A DNA stretch of 64,000 nt from Chryseobacterium camelliae (GTDB lineage Bacteria > Bacteroidota > Bacteroidia > Flavobacteriales > Weeksellaceae): positions 2,164,001-2,228,000 of the forward strand of contig NZ_CP115859.1 in NCBI RefSeq assembly GCF_027920545.1. The letters are read 5' to 3'. A model generated the notes under the pieces. The model did not search any database and was not told the origin of the DNA. It saw only the letters and a program-made list of their open reading frames with translations. This document shows positions 40,533 to 50,171 of this stretch, piece by piece. Positions within the stretch are counted from its first letter, which is position 1; every line of letters begins with the position of its first letter. A program made the position numbers and the translations under genes.

Positions 40533-41900
40533 ATGATTAGTTGGAGAAAGCATTATAAACAAACGTTGGTTGCAATAGGCTTATTGTTATCAACCAGTGC
40601 TTCAATTTACGGGCAAGACGGCGATCCTAAAAACGGAGAAAAACTTTTTAAGGCAAACTGTACGGCATGTCACGCTTTAGACAAACAACTTGTAGGACCT
40701 CCTTTGAAAGGAGTGGTAGAGCGAGTTAAAGCAGAGGCCGGCAAAGATACAGAATGGCTTCATAAGTGGATCAAAAACAACAAAGAAGTCAGAGAATCTG
40801 GCGATGAGTACGCCAATGAGATTTTTGAAAAATTTAATAAGACTGAGATGCAGCTCTTTCCAAATCTTACAGATAAGGATATTGATGACATCTTAGCATA
40901 CACAACTAATCCTCCGGCTCCGGAAGAGAAAAAACCGGAAGCGGGAGCAGGAACTGCAGCTGATGCAAATGCTACGGCGGCTCCTGCAAGCAGCACTACA
41001 ACAAGTGTTGTAATTATTTCCCTTTTAGCTATTGCAGCTTTATTGGTTTGGATTTTAATTAAACTAAGACAGCTTGTAAAACTAGGTCAGTCTGAAGACT
41101 TAGCAGGGCTTAATGAAACAAGAGTAAAATCTTTCAGCGAAGTTTACGAAAAATACCATTATATAGGAAAAGGAATTATTGCTATTCTTGCGATCCTGGC
41201 AATGTATGGTGTTTGGAACTGGATTATGTGGATCGGTGTTTACAAAGGATATAAGCCTGAACAACCGATTTACTTCTCTCACAAAATTCACGCTGGAGAA
41301 CAGAAAATAGACTGTCAGTTATGTCACTCAAGTGCTAAATACGGTAAAGTATCCGAAATTCCTTCTATGAATGTTTGTATGAACTGTCACAAGGCAATTT
41401 CTGAATACAATGCAGATCATTATATGGAGCCAGGAAAAGATAAAGCATTCTATGACGGAGAAATCCAGAAAATTTATGCTGCTACAGGTTGGGATCCTGC
41501 AAAACAACAATACACAGGGAAAACTCAGCCGGTTGAATGGACGAGGATCCACAATATGCCAGACTTTGTTTACTTTAATCACTCTCAGCACGTAGTAGCC
41601 GGTGAGCAAGCGATCATTAATTCTTTCAATAAAAAGAATCCTACGAACAAAATTGATGTTGTTTGTAAAGCTTGTCACGGAAAAATTGATACGATGAATG
41701 TTGTTCAGATGGCTAATGATTTCACTATGGGATGGTGTATCGAATGTCACAGAACTACTGAGGTTGATATGAACAACGGTTATAATAAAGAATACTTCAA
41801 GAATCTACACGACAAGTTGAAAAAACAATACCCTCAGGATGGCGGTAAGATTACTGTAGATGCAATTGGAGGTCTTGAGTGTGGTAAATGTCATTATTAA
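40533..41900 (+). CDS. actA: Alternative complex III subunit ActA, multihaem cytochrome c with fused monohaem domain
   Basis: 455 residues with six CxxCH haem sites: one N-terminal (43-47, CTACH) in a class I cytochrome c domain, and five in the C-terminal part (261-265, 282-286, 378-382, 402-406, 450-454). A signal/anchor helix lies at about 11-27, and two transmembrane helices at about 157-177 and 212-236 separate the two haem parts. The C-terminal part is the pentahaem ActA of alternative complex III; the extra monohaem domain is an N-terminal fusion. The complex oxidises menaquinol and passes electrons to cytochrome c or an oxidase. First gene of actABCDEF. Confidence 0.93.
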   Translation: MISWRKHYKQTLVAIGLLLSTSASIYGQDGDPKNGEKLFKANCTACHALDKQLVGPPLKGVVERVKAEAGKDTEWLHKWIKNNKEVRESGDEYANEIFEKFNKTEMQLFPNLTDKDIDDILAYTTNPPAPEEKKPEAGAGTAADANATAAPASSTTTSVVIISLLAIAALLVWILIKLRQLVKLGQSEDLAGLNETRVKSFSEVYEKYHYIGKGIIAILAILAMYGVWNWIMWIGVYKGYKPEQPIYFSHKIHAGEQKIDCQLCHSSAKYGKVSEIPSMNVCMNCHKAISEYNADHYMEPGKDKAFYDGEIQKIYAATGWDPAKQQYTGKTQPVEWTRIHNMPDFVYFNHSQHVVAGEQAIINSFNKKNPTNKIDVVCKACHGKIDTMNVVQMANDFTMGWCIECHRTTEVDMNNGYNKEYFKNLHDKLKKQYPQDGGKITVDAIGGLECGKCHY

Positions 41901-41922
41901 TAACTAAAAATTAGAAGTATAA

Positions 41923-44900
41923 ATGGCTTCAAACAAAATACAATTTAGAAGTATTCATGAACTTAAAGACCCGGCTTTAAATAATAAGCTGGCTCAGAAA
42001 GAGTTTCAGGAAGAAATTCCGGTAGAAGATTTCCTTGGAGATGCTGAACAAAACGGATCTAGTACTTCAAGAAGAGATTTCTTAAAATTACTAGGGTTTT
42101 CTACTGCAGCAGTTACCTTAGCTGCTTGTGAAGCTCCGGTAATTAAAACTATTCCTTATGTGGTAAAACCACATGATATTATTCCGGGAGTTCCTAATTA
42201 TTATGCATCAACATATTTCGATGGATTTGATTTTGCGAGCGTTTTAGTAAAAACACGTGAAGGAAGACCTATCAAAATAGATCCGAACCCGGCAGCTGGT
42301 GATTTAGGAAAAACCAATGCAAGAGCTCAGGCAAGCGTACTTTCTCTTTATGATAATGATAAAGTAAAGCAGCCTAAGTTTGAAGGTAAAGACGAAACTT
42401 TTGATAAAGTAGACAGTTTTGTTATCCAAGGATTAGAAGAAGCGAAAGCTTCAGGTAAAAGAATTGTGTTATTGTCACATTCTTTTGCTTCACCTACTTT
42501 CAAAAAACTATTTGCTGAATTTAAAGCAAAATATCCTACAGCGGAATTAGTAACTTATGATGCTTTCCCTTATGCTGCAGCATTAGACGCAGCTCAGGAA
42601 GTTTTCGGGCAAAGAGCATTGCCTGTTTACGATCTTAAAGGATCTGAATTAGTGGTTGCTTTCCAGGCTGATTTCTTAGGAGATTACAACGCAGGAAGTT
42701 TAGAAACTTCTTATGCAGCAGCAAGAAAACCGGGTGCAAACATGTTGAGACACGTACAGGTGGAATCAAACATGTCTATCACAGGTGCTAATGCTGATGA
42801 AAGAATCAGATTAAAACCGAGTGCAGTAAACAAAACGTTAGTTGAAGTTTACAACGCAATCGTAGGAGGGGGTACTTCAGATAAGACTGCCTCTGAATTA
42901 GCTAAAGAATTATTGGCAAAAGGCAGCAAAGCTGTTGTTTTCGCTGACGGTTCTAAAGGTGCTCAGGTTTTAGCTCACTTAATTAACCAAAAATTAGGGT
43001 CAGTTGCTTTCACTGGTAAAGCGAACTTCCTAAAAGATTTCGATAAAGCAAGATTCCAGGAATTCTTGGGGTGGGTAAATGCAGGTCAGGTTGGTGTATT
43101 GATCGCTAACAACGTAGACCCGATTTATTCTTACCACAAAGGAGAAGATTTCAAAAAATCTTTAACTAAAGTTCCTTATGTAATCGCAGTTGCTGATAAG
43201 AAAAATGAAATGTACAAAGCAGCTAAGGCTGTAATTCCTGTAGCTAACTGGCTAGAATCTTGGGGTGATATCGAGCCTCAGACAGGTGTATATTCATTAA
43301 TGCAGCCAACCATCCAGAAAATCTACAAATCAAGACAGATCGAAGAATCTTTATTGGTTTGGAAGAATGGTAAAAACAATGCTGCTAATAATTACTACGA
43401 TTATTTAAAAGCTAATGCTTCTTCTATCTTAGGAGGAACTTCTTTCAACAAAGCTTTATATAATGGTATTAATGTTTCTCCAAATGCTACAACTTTAGCT
43501 TACACCGGAGGAAACGGTGCACAAGCTGCTGCTGAAGTAAGCGGATTCAAAGCTTCTGATTTAGAATTGGTACTATATACTAAGACTTCTATGGGAGACG
43601 GTACTCAGGCAAACAACCCTTGGTTGCAGGAATTACCGGATCCATTAACAAGAATGTCTTGGGATAACTACTTGACTATTTCTCCGAAAGATGCAGAAAG
43701 ATTAGGAATTGATAACGATCTTAATGCGAGAATGCAGTTAGACGGTTCTATCGTAAACCTTACTGTAAACGGAGTAACAATAAAAGATGTTCCTGTATTC
43801 GTACAACCGGGACAAGCTGACGGATCTGTAGGTCTTGCACTTGGTTATGGTAAAAAAGATTCAGGAGCTACAGCCGATACTGGTGTAAATGCTTATCCTT
43901 TATTCGACGGATCTAACTTAGTTCTTTCTAATGCTAAGATCGAAAAAACAGGAGAAGATCATGAGTTTGCAGGTATCCAGCTTCAAAATACTCTAATGGG
44001 ACGTTATGAAATCGCTAAAGAAGTTCCTTTGGCAGATTACCTGAACGTAGCATTTGATGATGAGCATAATGGATGGAATAAGCCATTGGAATATCACACA
44101 ATCAGTGGAGCACTTCCTGCAAGAAAGATTGACCTTTGGGATGCTTTCGATGATACAGATGGTCCTCACTTCAACTTATCAATCGACTTGAACTCTTGTA
44201 CAGGTTGTGGAGCATGTATTATTGCTTGTCAGGCTGAAAATAACGTTCCTGTTGTAGGTAAGGACGAGATCAGAATGTCTAGAGATATGTATTGGTTAAG
44301 AATTGACCGTTACTATTCTTCAAGACAAAAAGTAGAAGTGTATGAAGGATTAAAAGATGGATTAGCTGTTCCTGAATTGTACGGAACCGCATTCAACAAA
44401 GAAGGAGGTGCGTTGAACCATCCTGCTGATAATCCGGATGTAATCTTCCAGCCGGTAATGTGTCAGCACTGTAACCACGCTCCATGTGAAACTGTATGTC
44501 CGGTTGCGGCTACTTCACACGGTAAGCAAGGTCAGAACCACATGGCTTACAACAGATGTATCGGTACAAGATATTGTGCAAACAACTGTCCTTATAAAGT
44601 AAGACGTTTCAACTGGTTTACATATAACCTAAACGATAAGTTCGACTTCAACATGAACAACGATTTAGGAAGAATGGTACTTAACCCGGATGTTGTTGTA
44701 AGAACAAGAGGGGTTATGGAAAAATGTTCAATGTGTATCCAGGAAACTCAGGCTACAATCTTAGCTGCTAAGAGAGAAAACAGAAAAGTAACAGACAACG
44801 AATTCAAAAATTCTTGTGCTTGTGCTGCTGCTTGTTCTACCGGAGCAATGACGTTTGGAGACATGAATGACAAAGAATCTGAAGTAAGAGAGCTATACTC

Positions 44901-44991
44901 TAGCAACAGAAGATATTATTTACTAGAAGAGATCGGAACAAAACCAAATGTGTTCTATCATACTAAAGTAAGAAACAGAGTAGAAAAATAA
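41923..44991 (+). CDS. actB: Alternative complex III subunit ActB (molybdopterin-oxidoreductase-like and 4Fe-4S)
   Basis: 1022 residues, a natural fusion of a molybdopterin-oxidoreductase-like part (about 60-730) and an Fe-S ferredoxin part (about 745-1000). The N-terminus has a Tat-like SRRDFLK (about 50-56) followed by LAAC, matching the TAT-variant-translocated type. The Fe-S part has four Cys clusters: CTGCGACIIAC (about 758), CQHCNHAPCETVC, CIGTRYCANNC and CSMCIQETQ...CAAAC. In characterised complexes the Mo-cofactor site is empty; the Fe-S clusters link quinol oxidation to ActA. Starts 22 bases after actA. Confidence 0.95.
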   Translation: MASNKIQFRSIHELKDPALNNKLAQKEFQEEIPVEDFLGDAEQNGSSTSRRDFLKLLGFSTAAVTLAACEAPVIKTIPYVVKPHDIIPGVPNYYASTYFDGFDFASVLVKTREGRPIKIDPNPAAGDLGKTNARAQASVLSLYDNDKVKQPKFEGKDETFDKVDSFVIQGLEEAKASGKRIVLLSHSFASPTFKKLFAEFKAKYPTAELVTYDAFPYAAALDAAQEVFGQRALPVYDLKGSELVVAFQADFLGDYNAGSLETSYAAARKPGANMLRHVQVESNMSITGANADERIRLKPSAVNKTLVEVYNAIVGGGTSDKTASELAKELLAKGSKAVVFADGSKGAQVLAHLINQKLGSVAFTGKANFLKDFDKARFQEFLGWVNAGQVGVLIANNVDPIYSYHKGEDFKKSLTKVPYVIAVADKKNEMYKAAKAVIPVANWLESWGDIEPQTGVYSLMQPTIQKIYKSRQIEESLLVWKNGKNNAANNYYDYLKANASSILGGTSFNKALYNGINVSPNATTLAYTGGNGAQAAAEVSGFKASDLELVLYTKTSMGDGTQANNPWLQELPDPLTRMSWDNYLTISPKDAERLGIDNDLNARMQLDGSIVNLTVNGVTIKDVPVFVQPGQADGSVGLALGYGKKDSGATADTGVNAYPLFDGSNLVLSNAKIEKTGEDHEFAGIQLQNTLMGRYEIAKEVPLADYLNVAFDDEHNGWNKPLEYHTISGALPARKIDLWDAFDDTDGPHFNLSIDLNSCTGCGACIIACQAENNVPVVGKDEIRMSRDMYWLRIDRYYSSRQKVEVYEGLKDGLAVPELYGTAFNKEGGALNHPADNPDVIFQPVMCQHCNHAPCETVCPVAATSHGKQGQNHMAYNRCIGTRYCANNCPYKVRRFNWFTYNLNDKFDFNMNNDLGRMVLNPDVVVRTRGVMEKCSMCIQETQATILAAKRENRKVTDNEFKNSCACAAACSTGAMTFGDMNDKESEVRELYSSNRRYYLLEEIGTKPNVFYHTKVRNRVEK

Positions 44992-45016
44992 AGTTTAAAT
45001 AATAAATAGGTAAAAA

Positions 45017-46414
45017 ATGTCAGGACATTACGAAGCTCCGATAAGGGAACCTCTAATTATTGGTCACAAAACTTATCACGATATCACAGAAGATATTGCA
45101 CGACCTATCGAAGAAAGAGCAGGTAAATTATGGTGGATTTCATTATATGCAGCCTTAGTTCTATTCATCTATGGATTCGGATGTATCGCTTATACTATCG
45201 GAACAGGTATTGGAGCATGGGGGCTTAACAGAACTATTAACTGGGGTTGGGATATCACCAACTTCGTATGGTGGGTAGGTATTGGTCACGCCGGAACCCT
45301 AATCTCAGCGGTATTATTATTATTTAGACAGAGATGGAGAATGTCTGTAAACAGATCTGCAGAGGCGATGACGATCTTTGCGGTTGTACAGGCGGCAATC
45401 TTCCCGGTAATTCACATGGGTAGAGTTTGGGTAGGATATTGGGTATTCCCTTTACCAAACCAGTTCGGTTCTCTTTGGGGGAACTTCAACTCACCTCTAC
45501 TTTGGGACGTATTTGCGATCTCTACATATTTCTCGGTATCAACTGTATTCTGGTTCATGGGACTAATCCCAGACTTTGCAATGATCAGAGATAGAGCAAA
45601 AACACCTTGGACTAAGAAAATTTATACATTCCTTGCATTCGGTTGGGGTGGGAAAGCAAAACACTGGCAAAGATTCGAAGAACTTTCTTTAGTTCTTGCA
45701 GGTTTGGCAACTCCTCTTGTATTCTCAGTACACACTACCGTATCTTTTGACTTCGCAACTTCGGTTATTAAAGGATGGCACTCTACAATTTATCCTCCTT
45801 ACTTCGTTGCCGGTGCGATTTTCTCAGGATTTGCAATGGTACAAACATTATTGTTAGTTGCTAGAAAAGTTTGTCACCTTGAAGATTATATTACAATGTA
45901 CCATATCGAAATTATGAACATCGTAATCATCTTAACAGGGGGTATGGTAACTGTAGCTTACGCAACTGAATATTTCATCGGATGGTATTCTGGATCTAGA
46001 TTTGAAGATTTTACTTATCTTTCTCCGGGTGCTGCTGTTGGACCTTACTGGTGGGCTTTCTGGTCACTAATTATCTGTAACCTTGTAATTCCGGCTTCTT
46101 TCTGGTTCAAGAGAGCAAGAACGAATATTATCTGGACATTCATTGTTGCATTAATTATCAATATCGGTATGTGGTTTGAGCGTTTTGATATCATCGTTAT
46201 CAACCTTTCAAGAGACTACTTACCTGGTTCTTGGACGATGTTTAAGCCAACAATTATTGATGTGGGGGTATATTTAGGAACGATCGGATTCTTCTCTGTA
46301 TTATTCTTATTATATGCAAGAACATTCCCTGTAATTGCACAGGCTGAATTAAAATCGATTTTGAAAATCTCAGGTGAAACTTATAAAGCAAAAGAAGGAG
46401 ATGAGCACCACTAA
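45017..46414 (+). CDS. actC: Alternative complex III subunit ActC (NrfD/PsrC family)
   Basis: 465 residues with about ten transmembrane helices, of the NrfD/PsrC quinone-interacting family. Visible landmarks: GHKTYHDITEDIARPIE at the cytoplasmic N-terminus, WWVGIGHAGTLISAVLLLFRQRWR, HMGRVWVGYWVFPLPNQ and FSVHTTVSFDFATSVIKGWHSTIYPPYFVAGAIFSGFAMV. It holds the quinol-binding site in the membrane. Its 3' end overlaps actD by 14 bases. Confidence 0.95.
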   Translation: MSGHYEAPIREPLIIGHKTYHDITEDIARPIEERAGKLWWISLYAALVLFIYGFGCIAYTIGTGIGAWGLNRTINWGWDITNFVWWVGIGHAGTLISAVLLLFRQRWRMSVNRSAEAMTIFAVVQAAIFPVIHMGRVWVGYWVFPLPNQFGSLWGNFNSPLLWDVFAISTYFSVSTVFWFMGLIPDFAMIRDRAKTPWTKKIYTFLAFGWGGKAKHWQRFEELSLVLAGLATPLVFSVHTTVSFDFATSVIKGWHSTIYPPYFVAGAIFSGFAMVQTLLLVARKVCHLEDYITMYHIEIMNIVIILTGGMVTVAYATEYFIGWYSGSRFEDFTYLSPGAAVGPYWWAFWSLIICNLVIPASFWFKRARTNIIWTFIVALIINIGMWFERFDIIVINLSRDYLPGSWTMFKPTIIDVGVYLGTIGFFSVLFLLYARTFPVIAQAELKSILKISGETYKAKEGDEHH

Positions 46415-46922
46415 AATTGTATACGGACTTTATGCTGACGACGACGATTTAATGAACGGCGTTAAAGCATTCAACGATAAAGGAATCGCAATCAACGAAG
46501 TTTATACTCCGTTTCCGGTTCACGGACTAGATAAGGCTTTAGGGTTAAAGAAAACTAGAATTTCTGATGCAGCATTCATCTATGCTCTTTACGGTGTTAC
46601 TATCGGTGCTACTGTAACTTGGTATGTGATGAATCATGACTGGCCTCAAAACATTGGAGGTAAGCCTGCTTTCGATTGGGCTCACAACATGCCTGCATTC
46701 GTAGTACCAATGTTCGAACTTATGGTATTCTGTGCTGCTCACATGATGTCATTAACTTTCTTGGTAAGAAACAAAATGTATCCCGGAGCTCCTGCACAAA
46801 ACCCTGATCCAAGAACAACGGATGATAAATTCATGATGGAATTCGTAACTGAAGATGTAGAATCTGTAAAACAGTTGCTAATTGAAACTGGAGTTGAAGA
46901 AATAACTGTTAAAGATGCTTAA
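46401..46922 (+). CDS. actD: Alternative complex III subunit ActD (DUF3341)
   Basis: 173 residues from the ATG at 46401 (MSTTKIVYGLYADDDDL); this start follows GAAGGAG directly and overlaps actC by 14 bases, while the longer version from 46374 reads further into actC and is less likely. DUF3341 layout: an N-terminal cytoplasmic ferredoxin-like domain, two transmembrane helices (about 51-68 and 92-112) and PVFELMVFCAAH-like spacing. It is a structural membrane subunit with no cofactor. Confidence 0.9.
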   Translation: MSTTKIVYGLYADDDDLMNGVKAFNDKGIAINEVYTPFPVHGLDKALGLKKTRISDAAFIYALYGVTIGATVTWYVMNHDWPQNIGGKPAFDWAHNMPAFVVPMFELMVFCAAHMMSLTFLVRNKMYPGAPAQNPDPRTTDDKFMMEFVTEDVESVKQLLIETGVEEITVKDA

Positions 46923-46923
46923 A

Positions 46924-47601
46924 ATGAAAAAGAATGTATTAAAAATTACAGCAGTTTTAGGTTTAACAACAGTTTTACTTAACTCTTGCGGACCGAAAGA
47001 AAATGTGCCATTGGTATATTTCCCGGATATGTACTTCCCGGTAGCTTACGATCCATTGATGAAAGCTCAGGATGCCTATTCAGATCATGAAAATGAAATT
47101 CCGGCATTTGTTAAAAATAATGGTGCAACAGGTCTTTCTCCAGTAGAAGGATCGGTGGCTCAAAATAAAGACGGAGTTTTTGAAGAAGGAAAATTACCTA
47201 AAACAACAGACGAGTACAACGCAGGTTATGAAGCTTCAAAAGCAGTAACATCTTCTCCTTTGAATCCTGCTAATGCAGAAAAGGATATTGAAAGAGGAAA
47301 ATTGTTATTTGATAAAACTTGTGCGGCTTGTCACGGTGTAGGTGGTGACGGACAAGGACCAATAGTACAAAGCGGAGCATATTCTGGAGTACCAAATTAT
47401 GCTGACAGAGAAGTTACTGTAGGATCTGTTCATTATGTGTTAACGAACGGTAGAAACAACATGGGATCTTATGCAGGTCAATTGAATGCAGGAGACAGAT
47501 GGAGAGTAGCTATGTATGTAATGAGTGCTTTCAAAAAAGGAGCGGCAGCACCAGCAGCGGCACCGGCAACAACTGAAACGACTACCGAAACTAAAAAATA
47601 A
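46924..47601 (+). CDS. actE: Alternative complex III subunit ActE, monohaem cytochrome c lipoprotein
   Basis: 225 residues from the ATG at 46924, which gives a lipoprotein signal ending LLNSC (Cys22); an in-frame ATG at 46915 overlapping actD is also possible. One haem site, CAACH (133-137), lies in a class I cytochrome c domain, with axial Met supplied probably by NNMGSYAGQL. The C-terminus is Ala/Thr-rich and disordered. It is anchored by lipid on the periplasmic side and shuttles electrons from ActA. Confidence 0.93.
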   Translation: MKKNVLKITAVLGLTTVLLNSCGPKENVPLVYFPDMYFPVAYDPLMKAQDAYSDHENEIPAFVKNNGATGLSPVEGSVAQNKDGVFEEGKLPKTTDEYNAGYEASKAVTSSPLNPANAEKDIERGKLLFDKTCAACHGVGGDGQGPIVQSGAYSGVPNYADREVTVGSVHYVLTNGRNNMGSYAGQLNAGDRWRVAMYVMSAFKKGAAAPAAAPATTETTTETKK

Positions 47602-47609
47602 GAAAAGAA

Positions 47610-48941
47610 ATGTATAGTTTTTCACCAAAATTAAAATCAACTTCTATAATACTTCTTGTTGTAGGTTTAGTTCTATTTGGTATTGGTTTCTTTATGAACA
47701 AAGGAATCAGTACAGACAGAATCAAAGAAATGATGGATGTAGTACATGCTTCTGGTCATACGGCTCCTACACATTCAAGCGAAATGGTAGGACCTCAGGA
47801 TGAAGCTGCTCACCTGGAACATGCTACTATGCAAATTCATAATCAGCCTTTGGCATCTCTACATTTTGTAGCTGTATTTTTCTTTGGAGTTAGCTGCTGC
47901 GTATTATTCTTCTATTCTATTCAGCACGCTGCACATGCAGGATGGCCAATCATTATTACAAGAGTAATGGAAGCTATTGCTTCTTATATTCCTTGGGGTG
48001 GTGCTATTTTAATTATCTTAATGATTTTAAACATCACTCACAATGGTCACTTATTCCATTGGATGGATCCTGAATTGACAGATCCAGAATCTGCTCACTT
48101 CGACGTAATCCTATTCGAAAAGAAAACATTCTTAAATATACCTTTCTACGCTGTAAGAACTTTCATCTACGTGCTAGGAGCATCTTTCTTCGCATGGAAA
48201 CTGAAAGCTCAGTCTAAAAAAGTAGATGAAACTAAATCTAAAGTAGACTATCAAATGCTTTACAGATGGGCTGTTGGATATATAGCATTCTTCGGATTTG
48301 CTTCTGCAGCTTGGGCTTGGGACTGGTTGATGTCTATTGACCCTCACTGGTATTCTACAATGTATATCTGGTATTCAATGGTGAGCTGCCTTTCAAGTGG
48401 TATTGCTGTAATCATCCTTTTAAGTGTTTACTTAAAGAAAAATGGTTTCTTACCTCAGTTCAATGATAATCACTTACACGATTTAGGAGTTTTCCTTTTC
48501 GCTACAAGTATGCTTTGGACGTATACATGGTTCGCTCAGTTCATGTTGTACTGGTATGCTAACGTTCCGGAAGAGGTTAATTACTTCTTTGGAAGATTCC
48601 AGCACTACGGAACAACATTCCTACCAATGTTGATTGTCAACTTCTTATTGCCTCTATTGGTATTAGTAAGTAGCAGCATCAAGAGAAACTACAAAGTGGT
48701 TACAACAATGGCTGTAGTCGTTATTTGTGGTCACATTTTAGACTACTTCAACATGGTAATGCCGGGAACGGTAGGTCCATACTGGAACACTCCTGAAGTA
48801 TTCATTTTGATCCTTGGAGCTGTACTATTCGTAGTTGGATTGTTTATGTTTACAGTGCTTTCAGCATTATCGAAACTTAAACTTATTCCTACAGGAAACC
48901 CTTTCCTACACGAATCTGAAATTTACGAATATCCTTTCTAA
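47610..48941 (+). CDS. actF: Alternative complex III subunit ActF (NrfD-like membrane subunit)
   Basis: 443 residues with about ten transmembrane helices, a second, divergent NrfD-type subunit. Landmarks: SLHFVAVFFFGVSCCVLFFYSIQHAAHAGW, FLNIPFYAVRTFIYV, SAAWAWDWLMSIDPHWYSTMYIWYSMVSC and HYGTTFLPMLIVNFLLP. It pairs with ActC in the membrane. Starts eight bases after actE; a strong terminator follows, so the operon ends here and no oxidase genes follow in this window. Confidence 0.93.
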   Translation: MYSFSPKLKSTSIILLVVGLVLFGIGFFMNKGISTDRIKEMMDVVHASGHTAPTHSSEMVGPQDEAAHLEHATMQIHNQPLASLHFVAVFFFGVSCCVLFFYSIQHAAHAGWPIIITRVMEAIASYIPWGGAILIILMILNITHNGHLFHWMDPELTDPESAHFDVILFEKKTFLNIPFYAVRTFIYVLGASFFAWKLKAQSKKVDETKSKVDYQMLYRWAVGYIAFFGFASAAWAWDWLMSIDPHWYSTMYIWYSMVSCLSSGIAVIILLSVYLKKNGFLPQFNDNHLHDLGVFLFATSMLWTYTWFAQFMLYWYANVPEEVNYFFGRFQHYGTTFLPMLIVNFLLPLLVLVSSSIKRNYKVVTTMAVVVICGHILDYFNMVMPGTVGPYWNTPEVFILILGAVLFVVGLFMFTVLSALSKLKLIPTGNPFLHESEIYEYPF

Positions 48942-48967
48942 GGAATATTGTAACAAAATAAAAATGT

Positions 48968-48999
48968 AAAAGACTGATTAATAAAATAATCAGTCTTTT
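48968..48999 (+). terminator. Terminator of the act operon
   Basis: Perfect 13-bp stem AAAAGACTGATTA (48968-48980) / TAATCAGTCTTTT (48987-48999) with a 6-nt loop and T-run. Confidence 0.88.
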
Positions 49000-49031
49000 T
49001 TTGTGTGAAAAATTGAGAATTTTTATTCCAG

Positions 49032-49062
49032 GTGCAACCTTTTTCAGTTTTGATGCGTCTTA
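49032..49062 (+). promoter_or_regulatory. Candidate ECF-sigma promoter
   Basis: GTGCAACCTTTT (49033-49044) carries the AAC core of ECF -35 boxes, and GCGTCTTA (49055-49062) the CGTC core of ECF -10 boxes, with 16 bases between CAACC and CGTC. The layout differs from the TAnnTTTG promoters of the neighbours. Predicted leader about 40 bases. Confidence 0.5.
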
Positions 49063-49105
49063 GTAATGAGGAGCGAATAATTTAAATATCAAAAAACAAC
49101 TTTTT

Positions 49106-50122
49106 ATGAAAAGAAATTACCTGTTACAGATCTTTTTCTTATTGGCATTACAGTTTTTCAATGCACAAACCATTACATTCATTTCAGAAAAGACCAATAA
49201 ACCGTTACCTAAAGTTTCGGTGTTTGGAAAAGACGGAAGTATTCTTGCATATTCAGATATTGAAGGCAAAATCGACAAACATTTATTAAAACCCGAGCAG
49301 GAAAAGTTTCAGATTGTTTATGATAATTTTTCAGTAGCTAGTTTGGCGTACTCGGATTTTGATAAAGAGGTTATAAAAATTAACGACAGAGTAAAAGACA
49401 TTGAAGCAGTTGTCATAAAAAATAATAAACCTGCAAAATACATTTTCGTAAAAGGTAACTTTAATACCTACGTTACGGTTAACAATAAATTGAATTGCTA
49501 CGCAGATGGAATCGTTACTTATATTTTTGATAATAAAACCAAAAAATTAAAAAGTACAAATGTCGAACAATACCGTGTCTACAGATTGGAAGATGTTAAG
49601 TTTGAGAAAAAGCAGACGGCCATGTGGGATTATGATAACACGATGGATATTCCGGATATGAAGGAAGTCGGAAATATCTTGGAGTACAAGAGAAAAAATG
49701 CGGTCATTAAAGAATTAAAAGGAGAACAAAAAGATCAGATCGAAATTACCGGAGAAGCTTTACAGAAAAAAGAATTTGCTTTCTTTGGGTACAGGTTCTT
49801 TGATGTTAAAAGTATTATCAACGCTTCATACGAAAAGTCGAGTCAAAAAACATTGAGAGATCTGTTGGAATTCAATGAAATTGCTTTTATTAAATTAAAG
49901 CATAAAACCGAGCCAAATTACAATCAATTGGTCCTTTATACCAATTTTTATCCTACAGAATTAGACTTTAAGAATGATAATAATATTGAAAAGGTAAAGT
50001 TCAATACAAATAACAGCAATTATACAACTCAATACTGGACTGATGCTTCTTTTCCGAATATGCAGACCGTTTTCAGTTCGTTTTTTAAAGATGATTTGAA
50101 AGAAAAAGAAAATAAAAAATAA
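49106..50122 (+). CDS. Exported protein of unknown function
   Basis: 338 residues with a signal peptide (MKRNYLLQIFFLLALQFFNA, cleavage before QTIT). The first 80 mature residues look like a carboxypeptidase-D-regulatory/CarboxypepD_reg-like beta-sandwich (TFISEKTNKPLPKVSVFGKDGSILAYSDIEGKI), followed by VVIKNNKPAKYIFVKGNFNTYVTVNNKLNCYADGIVTYIF. The rest is strand-rich and Lys/Asn-rich. It is preceded by a sequence like an ECF-sigma promoter, suggesting envelope-stress or signal-dependent expression. I do not recognise a catalytic motif. Confidence 0.7.
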   Translation: MKRNYLLQIFFLLALQFFNAQTITFISEKTNKPLPKVSVFGKDGSILAYSDIEGKIDKHLLKPEQEKFQIVYDNFSVASLAYSDFDKEVIKINDRVKDIEAVVIKNNKPAKYIFVKGNFNTYVTVNNKLNCYADGIVTYIFDNKTKKLKSTNVEQYRVYRLEDVKFEKKQTAMWDYDNTMDIPDMKEVGNILEYKRKNAVIKELKGEQKDQIEITGEALQKKEFAFFGYRFFDVKSIINASYEKSSQKTLRDLLEFNEIAFIKLKHKTEPNYNQLVLYTNFYPTELDFKNDNNIEKVKFNTNNSNYTTQYWTDASFPNMQTVFSSFFKDDLKEKENKK

Positions 50123-50146
50123 ATCTTCATTAATAAATGGTTTTAC

Positions 50147-50154
50147 TAAATTTG
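50147..50154 (+). promoter_or_regulatory. -7 element of the lipoprotein-apt operon
   Basis: TAAATTTG matches the consensus, with a leader of about 13 bases to the ATG at 50172. Confidence 0.5.
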
Positions 50155-50171
50155 CAGCAAACCCGAAAAAA

